64,000 bases of DNA from the NCBI GenBank assembly GCA_027483445.1, contig JAIXUS010000069.1, positions 62,001 through 126,000 on the forward strand, in the 5' to 3' direction. This stretch comes from Bacteroidota bacterium (GTDB lineage Bacteria > Bacteroidota > Bacteroidia > M30B66). Below, piece by piece: positions 27,165 to 36,418 of the stretch (the first letter of the stretch is position 1; each line of letters begins with the position of its first letter). The position numbers and the translations under genes were made by a program. The notes beneath the pieces were generated by a model. That model searched no databases and had not been told where the DNA came from. It worked only from the letters and a program-made list of their open reading frames with translations.

Positions 27165-27796
27165 ATGTTCTTGTAGCCGGCCACACCGGACTTACCGGAT
27201 CATTTCTGGTAGATTTGCTCCTAGACAACCCAAAAGTTACGTGTGTTTACACGTGGGGAAGACGACCCTCAGATCGGCAAACGGAAAAACTCGTGCACCT
27301 CGGGTTTATGGAGAGTGCTAACCCTCAAATTCCATCCGTAGCAATTGCATTTTGCACGTTGGGCACAACCATCAGAAATGCAGGAAGTCGTGAAGCCTTT
27401 AAGGATGTTGATGTAAGACTTGTTGCAGATTTTGCGCAGTTTGCGCTCCGTTGTGGGGCAAGGAGTTTTGTTCTACAGTCCTCTGTTGGCGCTGGCAAGC
27501 CTGGAAGTAACTTTTACCTGCGCTGTAAAGCAGAGGCCGAAGAAATTTGCAGCAAGCTCGGTTTTACTTGTGTTTTCATTGTGCGCCCATCAATGTTAGC
27601 TGGGCCAAGGAAAGAGTTTAGACTAGGCGAACGCGTTGGTTTGGTGTTGATGCGAGCATTTCATGGGATAATCCCTCGACGCTATCGTGTTGTAGAGGCC
27701 AAAACTGTTGCAAAAGCGATGGTTAACCTTGGATTCAGTCAAACTCCCGGAGTTTGGATTAAAGAATCGGAAGACTTGGCCAATTGGGCATCATAG
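27161..27796 (+). CDS. Atypical SDR oxidoreductase (TIP30/HTATIP2-like, NAD(P)-binding)
   Basis: 211 aa. The N-terminus NVLVAGHTGLTGSFLVDLLL contains the glycine motif GxTGxxG of an extended/atypical SDR Rossmann fold. CTLGTTIRNAGSREAFKDVD and FVLQSSVGAGKPGSNFYLRCKAEAE (the YxxxK region is YLRCK) follow the pattern of the TIP30-related group. It overlaps the beta-barrel gene by 4 bp. Its 3' end overlaps the convergent DUF983 gene by 58 bp. The substrate is unknown. Confidence 0.83.
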   Translation: MNVLVAGHTGLTGSFLVDLLLDNPKVTCVYTWGRRPSDRQTEKLVHLGFMESANPQIPSVAIAFCTLGTTIRNAGSREAFKDVDVRLVADFAQFALRCGARSFVLQSSVGAGKPGSNFYLRCKAEAEEICSKLGFTCVFIVRPSMLAGPRKEFRLGERVGLVLMRAFHGIIPRRYRVVEAKTVAKAMVNLGFSQTPGVWIKESEDLANWAS

Positions 27797-28149
27797 GCAA
27801 TAAATAGGTTCATGTATAAAGCCCGCGACCACCGAAAAATGAATGGTGCCAAAAGAATTAAAACCACGGTATTCGACAGAAAATAAACCAGTGGATTAAA
27901 TCCCAGAATCACATTTACAATAACAACCGCCACGCTAAAGGCCACTCCTAAAGCATAGCTCACGTACATGGCTCCTTGGAAAAAACCGGGCTCCATTTCA
28001 TAATGCAAACCACAATGGCTGCAGTTGGCGTGCATTTTATCCCAGTTTTCAATTTTGTATGGGTTTTTGTTAATGAACAAATCGCCTTGGTGGCAACGTG
28101 GACAGGATTGGCCAACAACAGAGCGAAGCTTCATTCCCAAAGCATTCAT
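27739..28149 (-). CDS. DUF983 family membrane protein with zinc ribbon-like N-terminus
   Basis: 136 aa from the ATG at 28149. The N-terminus has two Cys pairs (SCPRCHQG and NCSHCGLHY) as in the DUF983 family, followed by the motif EMEPGFFQGAMYVSYALG and two hydrophobic helices. The frame can be extended upstream by 30 residues but that part lacks homology. The role is not known. The gene converges on the SDR gene and its last 58 bp overlap that gene's end, a compact but ordinary arrangement. Confidence 0.85.
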   Translation of the reverse strand: MNALGMKLRSVVGQSCPRCHQGDLFINKNPYKIENWDKMHANCSHCGLHYEMEPGFFQGAMYVSYALGVAFSVAVVIVNVILGFNPLVYFLSNTVVLILLAPFIFRWSRALYMNLFIAYDAQLAKSSDSLIQTPGV

Positions 28150-28227
28150 AGTTTCAAATTTATTCAGGTGCAAAGTTAAGTGATTACACAAGGTGTATAT
28201 TGTGACAATTCTCACGGAGTATCGGAT

Positions 28228-28235
28228 TACCTTTG
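28228..28235 (+). promoter_or_regulatory. -7 element TACCTTTG, leaderless arrangement before the ABC-F gene
   Basis: TACCTTTG exactly matches TAnnTTTG and ends 6 bases before the ATG at 28242, so transcription would begin at or next to the start codon. The -33 element is weak. The same TACCTTTG-N6-ATG spacing occurs before the PBP1A gene. Confidence 0.55.
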
Positions 28236-28241
28236 CCACGT

Positions 28242-30182
28242 ATGATAACGGTTGGCAATTTATCGGTGTTGTTTGGCGGGGTTCCTTTGTTTGAGGAGAT
28301 CTCGTTTATGATTCAAGCCCGCGACCGGGTGGGTTTAACCGGAAAGAATGGGGCGGGCAAATCAACGCTGTTGAAAATCATAGCCCGCAAACAAGAGCCC
28401 AGCAGCGGAACGGTCGCTGTTCCTCAAGGTTATCGAATTGGTTACCTGCCTCAAGAGATGAAGCACAATTCTGGAAAGACCATTTTTGAGGAAGCCAAAA
28501 CCGCCTTTGCCGAAGTGCTCTCGCTGGAAGATGAACTCAACCGATTGGGAAAAGAACTAGAAGTCCGAACAGATTATGAAAGTGAGGCCTATCATAAAAT
28601 AATCGATCGCATAAGTGAAGCCAGCCAGAGACTCTCGGTATTAGGCTCAGGAACAATCGATGGTGAAACGGAAAAAGTGCTGAGCGGACTTGGGTTCAAA
28701 CAGGAAGACATGGACCGTCAGATGGATGAGTTTTCCGGAGGATGGAAAATGCGCGTTGAGTTGGCGAAAATCCTCTTGCAAATGCCCGATGCGGTGCTGC
28801 TCGATGAGCCAACAAACCACCTCGACATTGAGTCGATTCAATGGTTAGAGTCGTTTCTGAGCGATTACCCCGGCGCCGTAGTGCTGGTATCGCACGACCG
28901 TGCATTTCTTGATGCTGTGACCAACCGCACCATAGAAATCACCCTGGGTAAAATTGAAGACTACAAAGCTTCGTACTCCAAATACGTGGAGTTAAGAAAG
29001 GAGCGCCGTGAACAGCAAATGGCGGCCTACCTCAACCAAAAGAAGATGATTGAGGACACTGAGAAGTTCATCGAACGCTTCCGTTACAAGGCCAGCAAAG
29101 CGGTACAAGTTCAGTCGCGCATTAAACAATTGGATAAGGTAGACCGGATTGAGGTCGAAGACGAAGACACTTCAGCCATTCATTTCAGATTTCCACCAGC
29201 GCCCCGATCAGGCAAAGTGGTTTTAACCGCAAGCGGGATTAGCAAAGCGTTTGGCGAAAAAACCGTCCTCAAACCTTTGAATTTTCTCGTAGAACGCGGT
29301 GAAAAAATTGCTTTTGTGGGGAAGAACGGAGAAGGGAAAACCACCTTGTCGCGCATTATTACCGGGCAGCTCGATTCTACCGGAACGCTTGAGCCGGGGC
29401 ACAATGTGAAGCTGGGTTATTTTGCTCAAAACCAGGCCGACATGCTCAACCCCGACATTACGGTAATGCAAACCCTTGAACAAGTGGCCGGAACTACCAC
29501 CACTCAACAAATTCGGAATTTATTGGGAGCCTTCCTGTTTGGAGGAGATGCGGTAGATAAGAAGGTGAAGGTTTTATCGGGTGGGGAAAAGGGGCGTTTG
29601 GCCATTGCCCGACTGTTATTGGAGCCTGTGAATTTCCTGGTGCTCGATGAGCCCACGAATCACCTCGACATGCGTTCGAAGGACATTCTGAAGGAGGCCT
29701 TGAAACAGTATGACGGCACTTTGATTTTGGTTTCTCACGACCGGGAATTTCTGGATGGGTTGTGCAACAAGGTTTTCGAATTTTCGGGCGGTAACATAAA
29801 GGAGTTCCCCGGTGGTATTTTTGAGTTTTTGCAAAGCAGAAAACTCGAAAGCCTGAAAGCACTAGAAGTTCCCGTTAAACAGGCTTCTCCGGTGAAAGTG
29901 AAGGAAGAGCCTCGGCAAAATCGGCAGGCACAGCAACAAGGCGACAAAGAAAGGAAGCAGCTCGACACGCGAATACGCAATCTTGAGGAACGCATTTCCA
30001 CGGCTGAAGCTGAAGTCTCAAGGCTTGAAGAAAAGTTGGCCGATCCTGAGGTGTATGCTGACCGCTCGGCATCGTCGGCTTTATTGGCAGACCATGCAAA
30101 GGCAAAGACCGCTCTCGATGCGTTAATGAGCGATTGGGAAGATGCAGTATCGCGGCGTGAGGCTTTAGAAGGAGCCGGTTAG
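28242..30182 (+). CDS. ABC-F family ATPase (ribosome-associated)
   Basis: 646 aa from the ATG at 28242; an in-frame TTG upstream lies inside the -7 element. Two ABC domains are present without membrane segments: Walker A GKNGAGKST and GKNGEGKTT, signatures FSGGWKMRV and LSGGEKGRL, and Walker B ending DEPTNHLD twice. The inter-domain linker (about 240-310, KERREQQMAAYLNQKKMIED) matches the P-site tRNA interaction motif region. The C-terminal about 80 residues form a coiled coil (RIRNLEERISTAEAEVSRLEE). This architecture fits Uup/EttA-type translation factors. It could also confer antibiotic protection, but nothing singles that out. Confidence 0.92.
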   Translation: MITVGNLSVLFGGVPLFEEISFMIQARDRVGLTGKNGAGKSTLLKIIARKQEPSSGTVAVPQGYRIGYLPQEMKHNSGKTIFEEAKTAFAEVLSLEDELNRLGKELEVRTDYESEAYHKIIDRISEASQRLSVLGSGTIDGETEKVLSGLGFKQEDMDRQMDEFSGGWKMRVELAKILLQMPDAVLLDEPTNHLDIESIQWLESFLSDYPGAVVLVSHDRAFLDAVTNRTIEITLGKIEDYKASYSKYVELRKERREQQMAAYLNQKKMIEDTEKFIERFRYKASKAVQVQSRIKQLDKVDRIEVEDEDTSAIHFRFPPAPRSGKVVLTASGISKAFGEKTVLKPLNFLVERGEKIAFVGKNGEGKTTLSRIITGQLDSTGTLEPGHNVKLGYFAQNQADMLNPDITVMQTLEQVAGTTTTQQIRNLLGAFLFGGDAVDKKVKVLSGGEKGRLAIARLLLEPVNFLVLDEPTNHLDMRSKDILKEALKQYDGTLILVSHDREFLDGLCNKVFEFSGGNIKEFPGGIFEFLQSRKLESLKALEVPVKQASPVKVKEEPRQNRQAQQQGDKERKQLDTRIRNLEERISTAEAEVSRLEEKLADPEVYADRSASSALLADHAKAKTALDALMSDWEDAVSRREALEGAG

Positions 30183-31292
30183 CTCGAAGCGTTTCCCCGG
30201 CAAGCTCTTGACCATGCCTTTAAACTCCATGGAGAGAAGTAGCGCCGACGCTGAGCCTACAGCCATCTCTGCCTGAAAGGCAATTAAATCGAGCTCATGT
30301 GTACCCTTGCGAATAATATTGAGTAGTGTTTCTTCTGCTTCGTTTGCCGGTATCGGTAAGCTAAGCTGGGTGTTTGCTTTTTGGGGGTTCGCGGCGGATT
30401 TCCAACCCAGGTGCCAGGCCAAATCAGATACGGTGGTGAGAATCGCCGCCTTATTGTTACGAATCAGCTTGTTACACCCGGCGGCATACGCATCGCCAAT
30501 TCTTCCGGGAACGGCAAACACGTCGCGGTTGTAGCCCAAGGCAAAACCCGCAGTAATAAGCGCCCCGCCACTTTCTGCTGCTTCTACAACAACCAGGGCG
30601 TCGCAGAGACCGGCGATAATGCGGTTGCGCATCGGGAAGTTGCTTCTATCTGGACGTGTTTGTGTAGGGAAATCGGAGACGAGACCACCGTGATCTTCCA
30701 TGCGAACGGCGAGATTTTGGTTGGAGGTTGGGTAAACCCGATCGAGCCCATGCGCCAAAACACCAATGTTTTGCACTCCGGCCTGGAGCGCGGCGCGATG
30801 GGCTGCCGTATCGATGCCATAAGCCAGACCGCTCACAAGGGTGCCGCCTAAGGCCTGTATTTCAGCCACCAGCGCTTCGGCAACCTCAACCCCGTAATGG
30901 GTGGCGTTTCGGGTGCCCACGACCGAAACTACGCGTGGGGCATTCAGTTGAAGCCGGCCTTTGGCGAAGAGCACGAGCGGACTGTCGTCGCAAGCCTTAA
31001 GCCGCCTTGGGTAGTCGGCTTCATGGATGCCCAACAAACTGATGTTGTGTTTTTCGGCACGCTTCACCTCTTGTTCGGCACGGCGAATGGCCGGCCATAC
31101 ATTGGCTTCGAGCAATGGGCCCTTCCTTAGAACTCCTTCACGGGCGCGTTTCCAGGCGGAGAAAAAGGCGGTGGCCGTTTCGAATTCCATAAGTATTTTG
31201 CGTGCGGTAACCGGACCAATACCAGCAATGAGCGAAAGTGCCAAAAGGCATTGAATTTCGGACTCGTCTTGTGCAGTTGAAGAATTGTACAT
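30165..31292 (-). CDS. dprA: DNA processing protein DprA
   Basis: 375 aa from the ATG at 31292; a longer upstream frame overlaps the divergent gene and has no homology. An N-terminal helix-hairpin-helix region (LALSLIAGIGPVTARKIL) precedes the Rossmann-like DprA core: VSVVGTRNATHYG, GGTLVSGLAYGIDTAAHRAAL, FPMRNRIIAGLCDALVVVEA, SGGALITAGFALGYNRDVFAVPG. A winged-helix (DML1-like) domain closes the C-terminus. DprA loads RecA on incoming single-stranded DNA in natural transformation. Its 3' end overlaps the ABC-F gene by 18 bp; it is divergent from the TonB receptor gene. Confidence 0.95.
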   Translation of the reverse strand: MYNSSTAQDESEIQCLLALSLIAGIGPVTARKILMEFETATAFFSAWKRAREGVLRKGPLLEANVWPAIRRAEQEVKRAEKHNISLLGIHEADYPRRLKACDDSPLVLFAKGRLQLNAPRVVSVVGTRNATHYGVEVAEALVAEIQALGGTLVSGLAYGIDTAAHRAALQAGVQNIGVLAHGLDRVYPTSNQNLAVRMEDHGGLVSDFPTQTRPDRSNFPMRNRIIAGLCDALVVVEAAESGGALITAGFALGYNRDVFAVPGRIGDAYAAGCNKLIRNNKAAILTTVSDLAWHLGWKSAANPQKANTQLSLPIPANEAEETLLNIIRKGTHELDLIAFQAEMAVGSASALLLSMEFKGMVKSLPGKRFELTGSF

Positions 31293-31326
31293 TACATTGC
31301 AAATTACTAATCGACCACGCTTGTCT

Positions 31327-33795
31327 ATGCAACTGTTTACAAATCGCCGAACCCTGTCGTTATTCGCCATTTTTTTTGCCTTAAGCACTGTAATTGTGAG
31401 TGCGCAGGTAGAGCGCGCAAAACTCAGGGGCAAAATTACCGATGAAAAGGGCGAGCCCTTGGTGTCGGTAGCCGTGTTTGCTCGAGGCAGTGAAACGGCA
31501 GGCGTGGTGAGTTCGGTTGAGGGCGAATACCTATTAACCCTGATGCCCGGCAGCCGGGTTGTGGTGTTTCAGCAGATTGGCTTTGTTACCCGAGAGCTGG
31601 AGCTTTCGATTAATCCGGGCGAAGAGCGCCGGATGGACGTGGTGTTAAAATCGAGTTCGACCGAACTAAAGACTTTTGTGACAACTGCCGGGAAGTATGA
31701 GCAAAACATCGAACAGCTTACCGTTAGTATGGAGGTATTAAAGCCCAACATTATTGAAAACAAAAACACGACTTCGATTGATGATGCTTTGCAACAAGTG
31801 CCCGGTATGACCATTGTTGACAGCGAGCCACAAATTAGAAGCGGAAGTGGATATTCGTTTGGAGCCGGAAGCCGGGTGATGATTTTGGTGGATGACTTAC
31901 CGATTCTATCGGGCGATGCCGGAAGGCCCAGCTGGGGTTTCATTCCGGTTGAGAACATTGAACAGGTTGAGGTGATTAAGGGCGCTTCGTCGGTATTGTA
32001 TGGTTCGGCCGCCTTAAGCGGAGTGTTGAACATACGTACGGCTTATCCACGCGATGTGCCTCAAACGAAAATCAGCCTTTTTTCGGGGGTTTACAACAAT
32101 CCTCGAAATCGGGAGGCCATTTACTGGGGCGACAATAATCCAACCTACACGGGTGTTAATTTCTTTCACTCCAGAAAAATTGGGAATCTCGACCTCGTTG
32201 TTGGGGGTAACTTTTTCAACGACAACGGGTTCAAAGGCCCGGCGCCGATTGATATCAGCGACACCACGTTTAACCCATTGGCCGAACAGCGAGGCGAATT
32301 TGAGAACCGTGGAAGATTGAACATGAACCTCAGGTATCGCTTTAAAAAGGTCGAAGGCCTGAGTGTAGGGCTGAACGCTAACGCGATGCTTTCGCGGTCG
32401 ACAGGCGCCTTGTTGTGGCTGAATGCCGACTCAGGCATGTACCGCGCCTACCCCGGATCGCTAACCCTGACGTTACAGACGGCCGCTTATGTTGACCCTT
32501 TTGTTCAGTATCTGGGTAAAAAGGGTTACCGCCATGTGCTTCGCAACCGATGGTTTCACCTCGACAACAACAACGACAATAACCAAAGCAACCGCAGCAA
32601 TCTCTTTTTTAGTGAGTACCAGCTTCAGAAACGTTACGAAAACGGACCTTTCAAAGGATTGATACTCACGGCCGGAGCACTTCATTCCTACACCAGGGGC
32701 GTTTCGGAGCTTTATAAAGGGAATTTGTCGGACACCCTCAACCTGCAAGCCTTCTCAGACAACCGGAATATTGCGGCTTATCTGCAGTTGGAACGCACAT
32801 TCTGGGAACGATTAACCCTATCGGCCGGAGCACGTTATGAGCATTTTAGCATAAGCAGCCCACGGTATAACCAAAACGATAGTGCAACCTTTACTCGTGA
32901 AGGCCGGCCCGTGTTTAGAGCGGGCATGAACCTGAAGCTGCACAAAGCGACTTTCTTCAGGGCTTCGTTTGGTCAGGGTTACCGTTTCCCAACCATTGCC
33001 GAGAAGTTCATCCGCACACAGGTGGGCCCGATTCAGATTTATCCGAACGACAGTATTCGCTCAGAGAGCTCATTTAATGCGGAGGCTGGCATAAAGCAGG
33101 GCTTCAAGATTGGTGGTTTTCAAGGTTATCTGGATGTGGTTTACTTTTTACAGCAATTTGAGGACAACATCGAATTCAACTTTGGCCTGTTTGGGCCGCT
33201 CGATCCGGCGCAGTTCTTCGGTTTGGGCTTTGCCTCGCTCAACATTGGCCGAACGCGGGTAAGCGGCTGGGACGCCTCGTTGGTTGGCCAGGGGAAAATT
33301 GGCAAAACCGGAATCGCCCTTTTGAGCGGCTACACCTACACCTTGCCCGTTGCCCTTGAGCCTCAGCTTGGTTACCCTGTGGAGCTGAGTGGAAAACCGG
33401 TTACTTATGCCACATCCTCTTCCGATTCGACCGACAATATTTTGAAATACCGTTTTCAGCATTTGTTTAAAACCGATATCGAGGTGAGTCGCGGCAAATG
33501 GGCAATTGGCTTTAGTGCACGCTACAATAGCTTCATGCGGAATGTGGATAAGATTTTTGAAGATTTGGATGACTTTCTTGGGTTGCTGGGGCAGCCACAG
33601 CCCGGGCTAAAGGCTTACCGACAGGCGAACAACCAGGGTGTTTGGGTGCTCGATGCGCGCGTGGTGTTCAATGCATCAGAAACTGTGGGGCTCGTGTTCG
33701 TAGTAAACAACCTGATGAACAAGGAATACGCCTTGCGGCCGATGGCGATAGAGTCGCCGCGTACCACAGCGATTCAGTTGAACGTGAAGTTTTAG
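31327..33795 (+). CDS. TonB-dependent receptor with N-terminal carboxypeptidase-regulatory-like domain
   Basis: 822 aa from the ATG at 31327 (MQLFTNRRTLSLFAIFF, a signal peptide). Residues about 30-110 form the carboxypeptidase D regulatory-like domain (KLRGKITDEKGEPLVSVAVF). The plug follows (about 120-240: SIDDALQQVPGMTIVD, VEVIKGASSVLYGSAALSGVLNI). The rest is a 22-strand-type barrel ending TTAIQLNVKF. No SusD-like lipoprotein is adjacent, so it is more likely a siderophore/cofactor-type or single receptor than a Sus pair. Ligand unknown. The divergent gap to dprA is only 34 bp, so promoters must overlap coding DNA. Confidence 0.93.
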   Translation: MQLFTNRRTLSLFAIFFALSTVIVSAQVERAKLRGKITDEKGEPLVSVAVFARGSETAGVVSSVEGEYLLTLMPGSRVVVFQQIGFVTRELELSINPGEERRMDVVLKSSSTELKTFVTTAGKYEQNIEQLTVSMEVLKPNIIENKNTTSIDDALQQVPGMTIVDSEPQIRSGSGYSFGAGSRVMILVDDLPILSGDAGRPSWGFIPVENIEQVEVIKGASSVLYGSAALSGVLNIRTAYPRDVPQTKISLFSGVYNNPRNREAIYWGDNNPTYTGVNFFHSRKIGNLDLVVGGNFFNDNGFKGPAPIDISDTTFNPLAEQRGEFENRGRLNMNLRYRFKKVEGLSVGLNANAMLSRSTGALLWLNADSGMYRAYPGSLTLTLQTAAYVDPFVQYLGKKGYRHVLRNRWFHLDNNNDNNQSNRSNLFFSEYQLQKRYENGPFKGLILTAGALHSYTRGVSELYKGNLSDTLNLQAFSDNRNIAAYLQLERTFWERLTLSAGARYEHFSISSPRYNQNDSATFTREGRPVFRAGMNLKLHKATFFRASFGQGYRFPTIAEKFIRTQVGPIQIYPNDSIRSESSFNAEAGIKQGFKIGGFQGYLDVVYFLQQFEDNIEFNFGLFGPLDPAQFFGLGFASLNIGRTRVSGWDASLVGQGKIGKTGIALLSGYTYTLPVALEPQLGYPVELSGKPVTYATSSSDSTDNILKYRFQHLFKTDIEVSRGKWAIGFSARYNSFMRNVDKIFEDLDDFLGLLGQPQPGLKAYRQANNQGVWVLDARVVFNASETVGLVFVVNNLMNKEYALRPMAIESPRTTAIQLNVKF

Positions 33796-33808
33796 GCGGG
33801 CGCGGCTT

Positions 33809-33886
33809 AGGGATTGAAATGAAAAGCCCGGAGCACACGAAGCGCAGCGTAGGGCGCGAGGACTTGCAATGGAAAGCCCGGTGCCG
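33809..33886. repeat. Dispersed structured intergenic repeat, copy 1
   Basis: About 78 bp starting AGGGATTGAAATGAAAAGCCCGG and containing GCGAGGACTTGCAATGG before AAAGCCCGG. It aligns with copies at 56871-56949 and 62919-62993. It lies between the 3' ends of the TonB receptor gene and nadE. The alternating GGGC/GCCC blocks predict stem-loops. Confidence 0.65.
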
Positions 33887-33909
33887 TAGGCAAAGCCCCC
33901 AAAAACGAT

Positions 33910-35565
33910 TTAACTTAAATAACGGCCAACAATTGGCATTCGGCGGCCTGAACCAAAGGCTTTGGGCGAAATCCGCAAAACCGGCGGCGTTTGATAGCGC
34001 TTGTACTCGTTGGTGTTGACGAGTTTTAGGATTCGGTTGACGAGGGCCTCGGGATGGCCGGCGGCGATGAGTTCGCGCGGACCTTTTCGGAGTTCGATGT
34101 ATTGGTAAAGAATGGGGTCGAGTTGGTCGTATTCGGGCAGGGAATCGGAATCTTTTTGACCGGGGCGCAACTCGGCGCTGGGAGCCTTGGTGAGGATGTT
34201 TTTGGGGATGATTTCGCGGTCGCGGTTGATGTACCGGGCAAGTGCGTAAACCTGTGTTTTGTAAAGATCGCCGATGACTGAAAGGCCTCCGCACATGTCG
34301 CCGTAAAGGGTTCCGTAACCCACGGCAGCTTCGCTTTTGTTGGAGGTATTGAGGAGAATATAGCCGAATTTATTGCTCATGGCCATGAGAAGTACGCCAC
34401 GAATTCGGGCCTGGAGGTTTTCTTCGGTGAGATCGGGTGTTTTTCCTGCAAACTGAGCGCTGAGGCTTGTTTCAAAAGCCGAAAATGCCTGTTCGATAGG
34501 GATTTTCTCGGTTTTCCCGTTGAGGTTTTTTGCCAGTTCGAGCGAATCGCCGAGAGAATGGTCGGAGGAGTAGGCTGAGGGCATCATGACACCGAGCACG
34601 TTTTCGGGGCCGAGGGCTTCGATGGCGAGGGCATACACGACGGCAGAGTCGATGCCTCCGCTCAGGCCCAGAATGGCTTTGGTGAAGCCAAGTTTGCGGA
34701 AATAATCGCGGATGCCGAGGAGTAATGCCTGGTAGATGCGCTCAATTTCAATGTCGGGGTGAGCGAGGTTGAGTTCGGCGCCAAACGGTACGCTTCGTGC
34801 GGTTTTAACCCAATCGAGATCGTAAAGCAGGTAATCGGGTCGGAAATAGGCCATTTCGCTCACTACGTTACCTTCCTTGTTCATGACAAGCGAGCCCCCG
34901 TCGAAGATAAGTTCGGTTTGTGCACCGGCGTGGTTGACATAGAAAACCGGGAGCGCATATTTGAGACAGGTTTGGTGCAGAATGCGTTTGCGGCTCTCGG
35001 CGTGTCGGTAGTTAAACGGAGAGGCTGCGATGTTGATTACTAGCTGCGGTGCTTCCTTGATGAGTTCGTCCATCGGCCACCTGACGTACATTTTATCTTC
35101 GTCGACGTCCCAAAGGTCTTCGCAGATGGTGAGGGCAATTTTCTTCCCCATAAACGACAGGCATTTAAACTGGGTATTGGGCTCAAAGTAGCGGTACTCG
35201 TCGAATACGTCGTAATTCGGCAGCAGGGTTTTATGAACGACCTGCGCAATTTTCCCGTTTTGGAGGAAAAATGCGGAGTTGAAGAGGTTTTTGCCTTCGA
35301 TGTTGGGGTTGATTGATGGGGCTCCAACGATGGCTGCTACTGTGGTACAGGCTTCGGCAATGGTGTTGATGGCTTGCTGGCAGCGGGCAACAAAATCGTT
35401 GAATTCGAGAAAATCGAGAGGCGGGTAACCGCAAACGGCCAACTCGGGAAATACTACGAGATTTGCGCCGTCGCTCTCGGCGCGCCGAATGGCAGAGAGG
35501 ATTTGAGCGGTATTGCCATCAAAATCGCCGATCAGGCAATTGATCTGGGCGAGGGCAATTTTCAT
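33910..35565 (-). CDS. nadE: Glutamine-dependent NAD+ synthetase
   Basis: 551 aa. The N-terminal nitrilase domain (about 1-255) has the Glu-Lys-Cys triad: Glu41 in VFPELAVCGYPP, Lys112 in VVHKTLLPNYDVF, Cys148 in LTICEDLWD; it releases ammonia from glutamine. The C-terminal synthetase domain (about 285-551) has the PP-loop ILGLSGGIDSAVV and NKFGYILLNTSNKSE. It amidates deamido-NAD+ in the last step of NAD synthesis. Its start lies 3 bp after the stop of the beta-barrel gene upstream, so the two share a transcript. Confidence 0.97.
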   Translation of the reverse strand: MKIALAQINCLIGDFDGNTAQILSAIRRAESDGANLVVFPELAVCGYPPLDFLEFNDFVARCQQAINTIAEACTTVAAIVGAPSINPNIEGKNLFNSAFFLQNGKIAQVVHKTLLPNYDVFDEYRYFEPNTQFKCLSFMGKKIALTICEDLWDVDEDKMYVRWPMDELIKEAPQLVINIAASPFNYRHAESRKRILHQTCLKYALPVFYVNHAGAQTELIFDGGSLVMNKEGNVVSEMAYFRPDYLLYDLDWVKTARSVPFGAELNLAHPDIEIERIYQALLLGIRDYFRKLGFTKAILGLSGGIDSAVVYALAIEALGPENVLGVMMPSAYSSDHSLGDSLELAKNLNGKTEKIPIEQAFSAFETSLSAQFAGKTPDLTEENLQARIRGVLLMAMSNKFGYILLNTSNKSEAAVGYGTLYGDMCGGLSVIGDLYKTQVYALARYINRDREIIPKNILTKAPSAELRPGQKDSDSLPEYDQLDPILYQYIELRKGPRELIAAGHPEALVNRILKLVNTNEYKRYQTPPVLRISPKAFGSGRRMPIVGRYLS

Positions 35566-35568
35566 GAG

Positions 35569-36336
35569 TTAGAACAAGATGCCTACATTAAGTTGCAGGT
35601 AGTTGAGGATTGCGCTTTCTTTCACCTTATCGATATCGTCGGTATTATAGCCTGTAGCGATGTATTCCGGACGGATAAATTTGACTTGGTTTTTGAGTTG
35701 ATTGGTGAGCCCGTTATTGAATTGAATTCCAGCCACCAGGGAGGTGTTTCCGCTGAGATTGTATTCGACGCCTCCACCAACGAGGAGCGCACCGCGGAAG
35801 CTGTTCATGAAGCTTGAAGCATCGTTAAAACTCGAAACGTTACTTTGGTTACCAATAACATCCGATAATTCTGCGCTAGACCTGTAACGGAAGCCTGCAC
35901 TGAGACCGAAGTTGAGAAAGTAGCGCAGAGCTCCTATTTCTTTGGTCCGGCCTTTAATCATGAGCGGAACTTCTACGTAACGGGCTTTGTAGGTGTTTTC
36001 CCAGTCATAAACGATTGGAGCGGGTCCGCCGCTCAGGGTTGAACTTAGGGTTGAACGTCCTTGTAGGCGGCCATTGAAATAATTAATGTCGATGCCTGTC
36101 CCAACAAGAAAATTGTCGTCGAGGCGAAATTCCACAGTAGGCCCCCAGCTAAAGCCAAAACGCAATCCGCCGCCTTCTGCCTGATATTGAGAAGAAGCCC
36201 CTTGGGTGTCGAAATCGGGTTTCATCCACGAGCCCATTGGGGCTATTTTCAGGCCAAAGCGAACACGGCGCCCGCCTGATTCTTGCGCGAAAACGAATGC
36301 CGGAAGAAGGAGAGATAAAAGGAGGAGCTTTTTCAT
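35569..36336 (-). CDS. PorT-like outer-membrane beta-barrel protein
   Basis: 255 aa from the ATG at 36336, which gives the signal peptide MKKLLLLSLLLPAFVFAQ; a frame extending 91 codons upstream is not credible. The mature part has alternating strands, with FGLKIAPMGSWMKPDF, RYVEVPLMIKGRTKEIGALRYFLNFGLSAGF and a terminal YLQLNVGILF. These resemble the PorT/outer-membrane-beta-barrel group abundant in Bacteroidota. The specific role is unknown. It precedes nadE and has a clear -7 element upstream. Confidence 0.82.
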   Translation of the reverse strand: MKKLLLLSLLLPAFVFAQESGGRRVRFGLKIAPMGSWMKPDFDTQGASSQYQAEGGGLRFGFSWGPTVEFRLDDNFLVGTGIDINYFNGRLQGRSTLSSTLSGGPAPIVYDWENTYKARYVEVPLMIKGRTKEIGALRYFLNFGLSAGFRYRSSAELSDVIGNQSNVSSFNDASSFMNSFRGALLVGGGVEYNLSGNTSLVAGIQFNNGLTNQLKNQVKFIRPEYIATGYNTDDIDKVKESAILNYLQLNVGILF

Positions 36337-36374
36337 AGGTTTTGATGAAATGCCAGATGGGAAGTATTGTTTAC

Positions 36375-36402
36375 TAATTTTGGCCGTTATTGTGCAAAGA
36401 TA
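36375..36402. promoter_or_regulatory. Divergent -7 elements for gldB (+) and the beta-barrel-nadE operon (-)
   Basis: TAATTTTG (36375-36382, plus strand) would serve gldB; TATCTTTG (minus strand, 36395-36402) would serve the beta-barrel gene. Both match TAnnTTTG exactly and lie 12 bp apart, firing in opposite directions across each other. No well-spaced TTG was found for either. Confidence 0.4.
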
Positions 36403-36418
36403 GCCATCTGTGCCTAGT

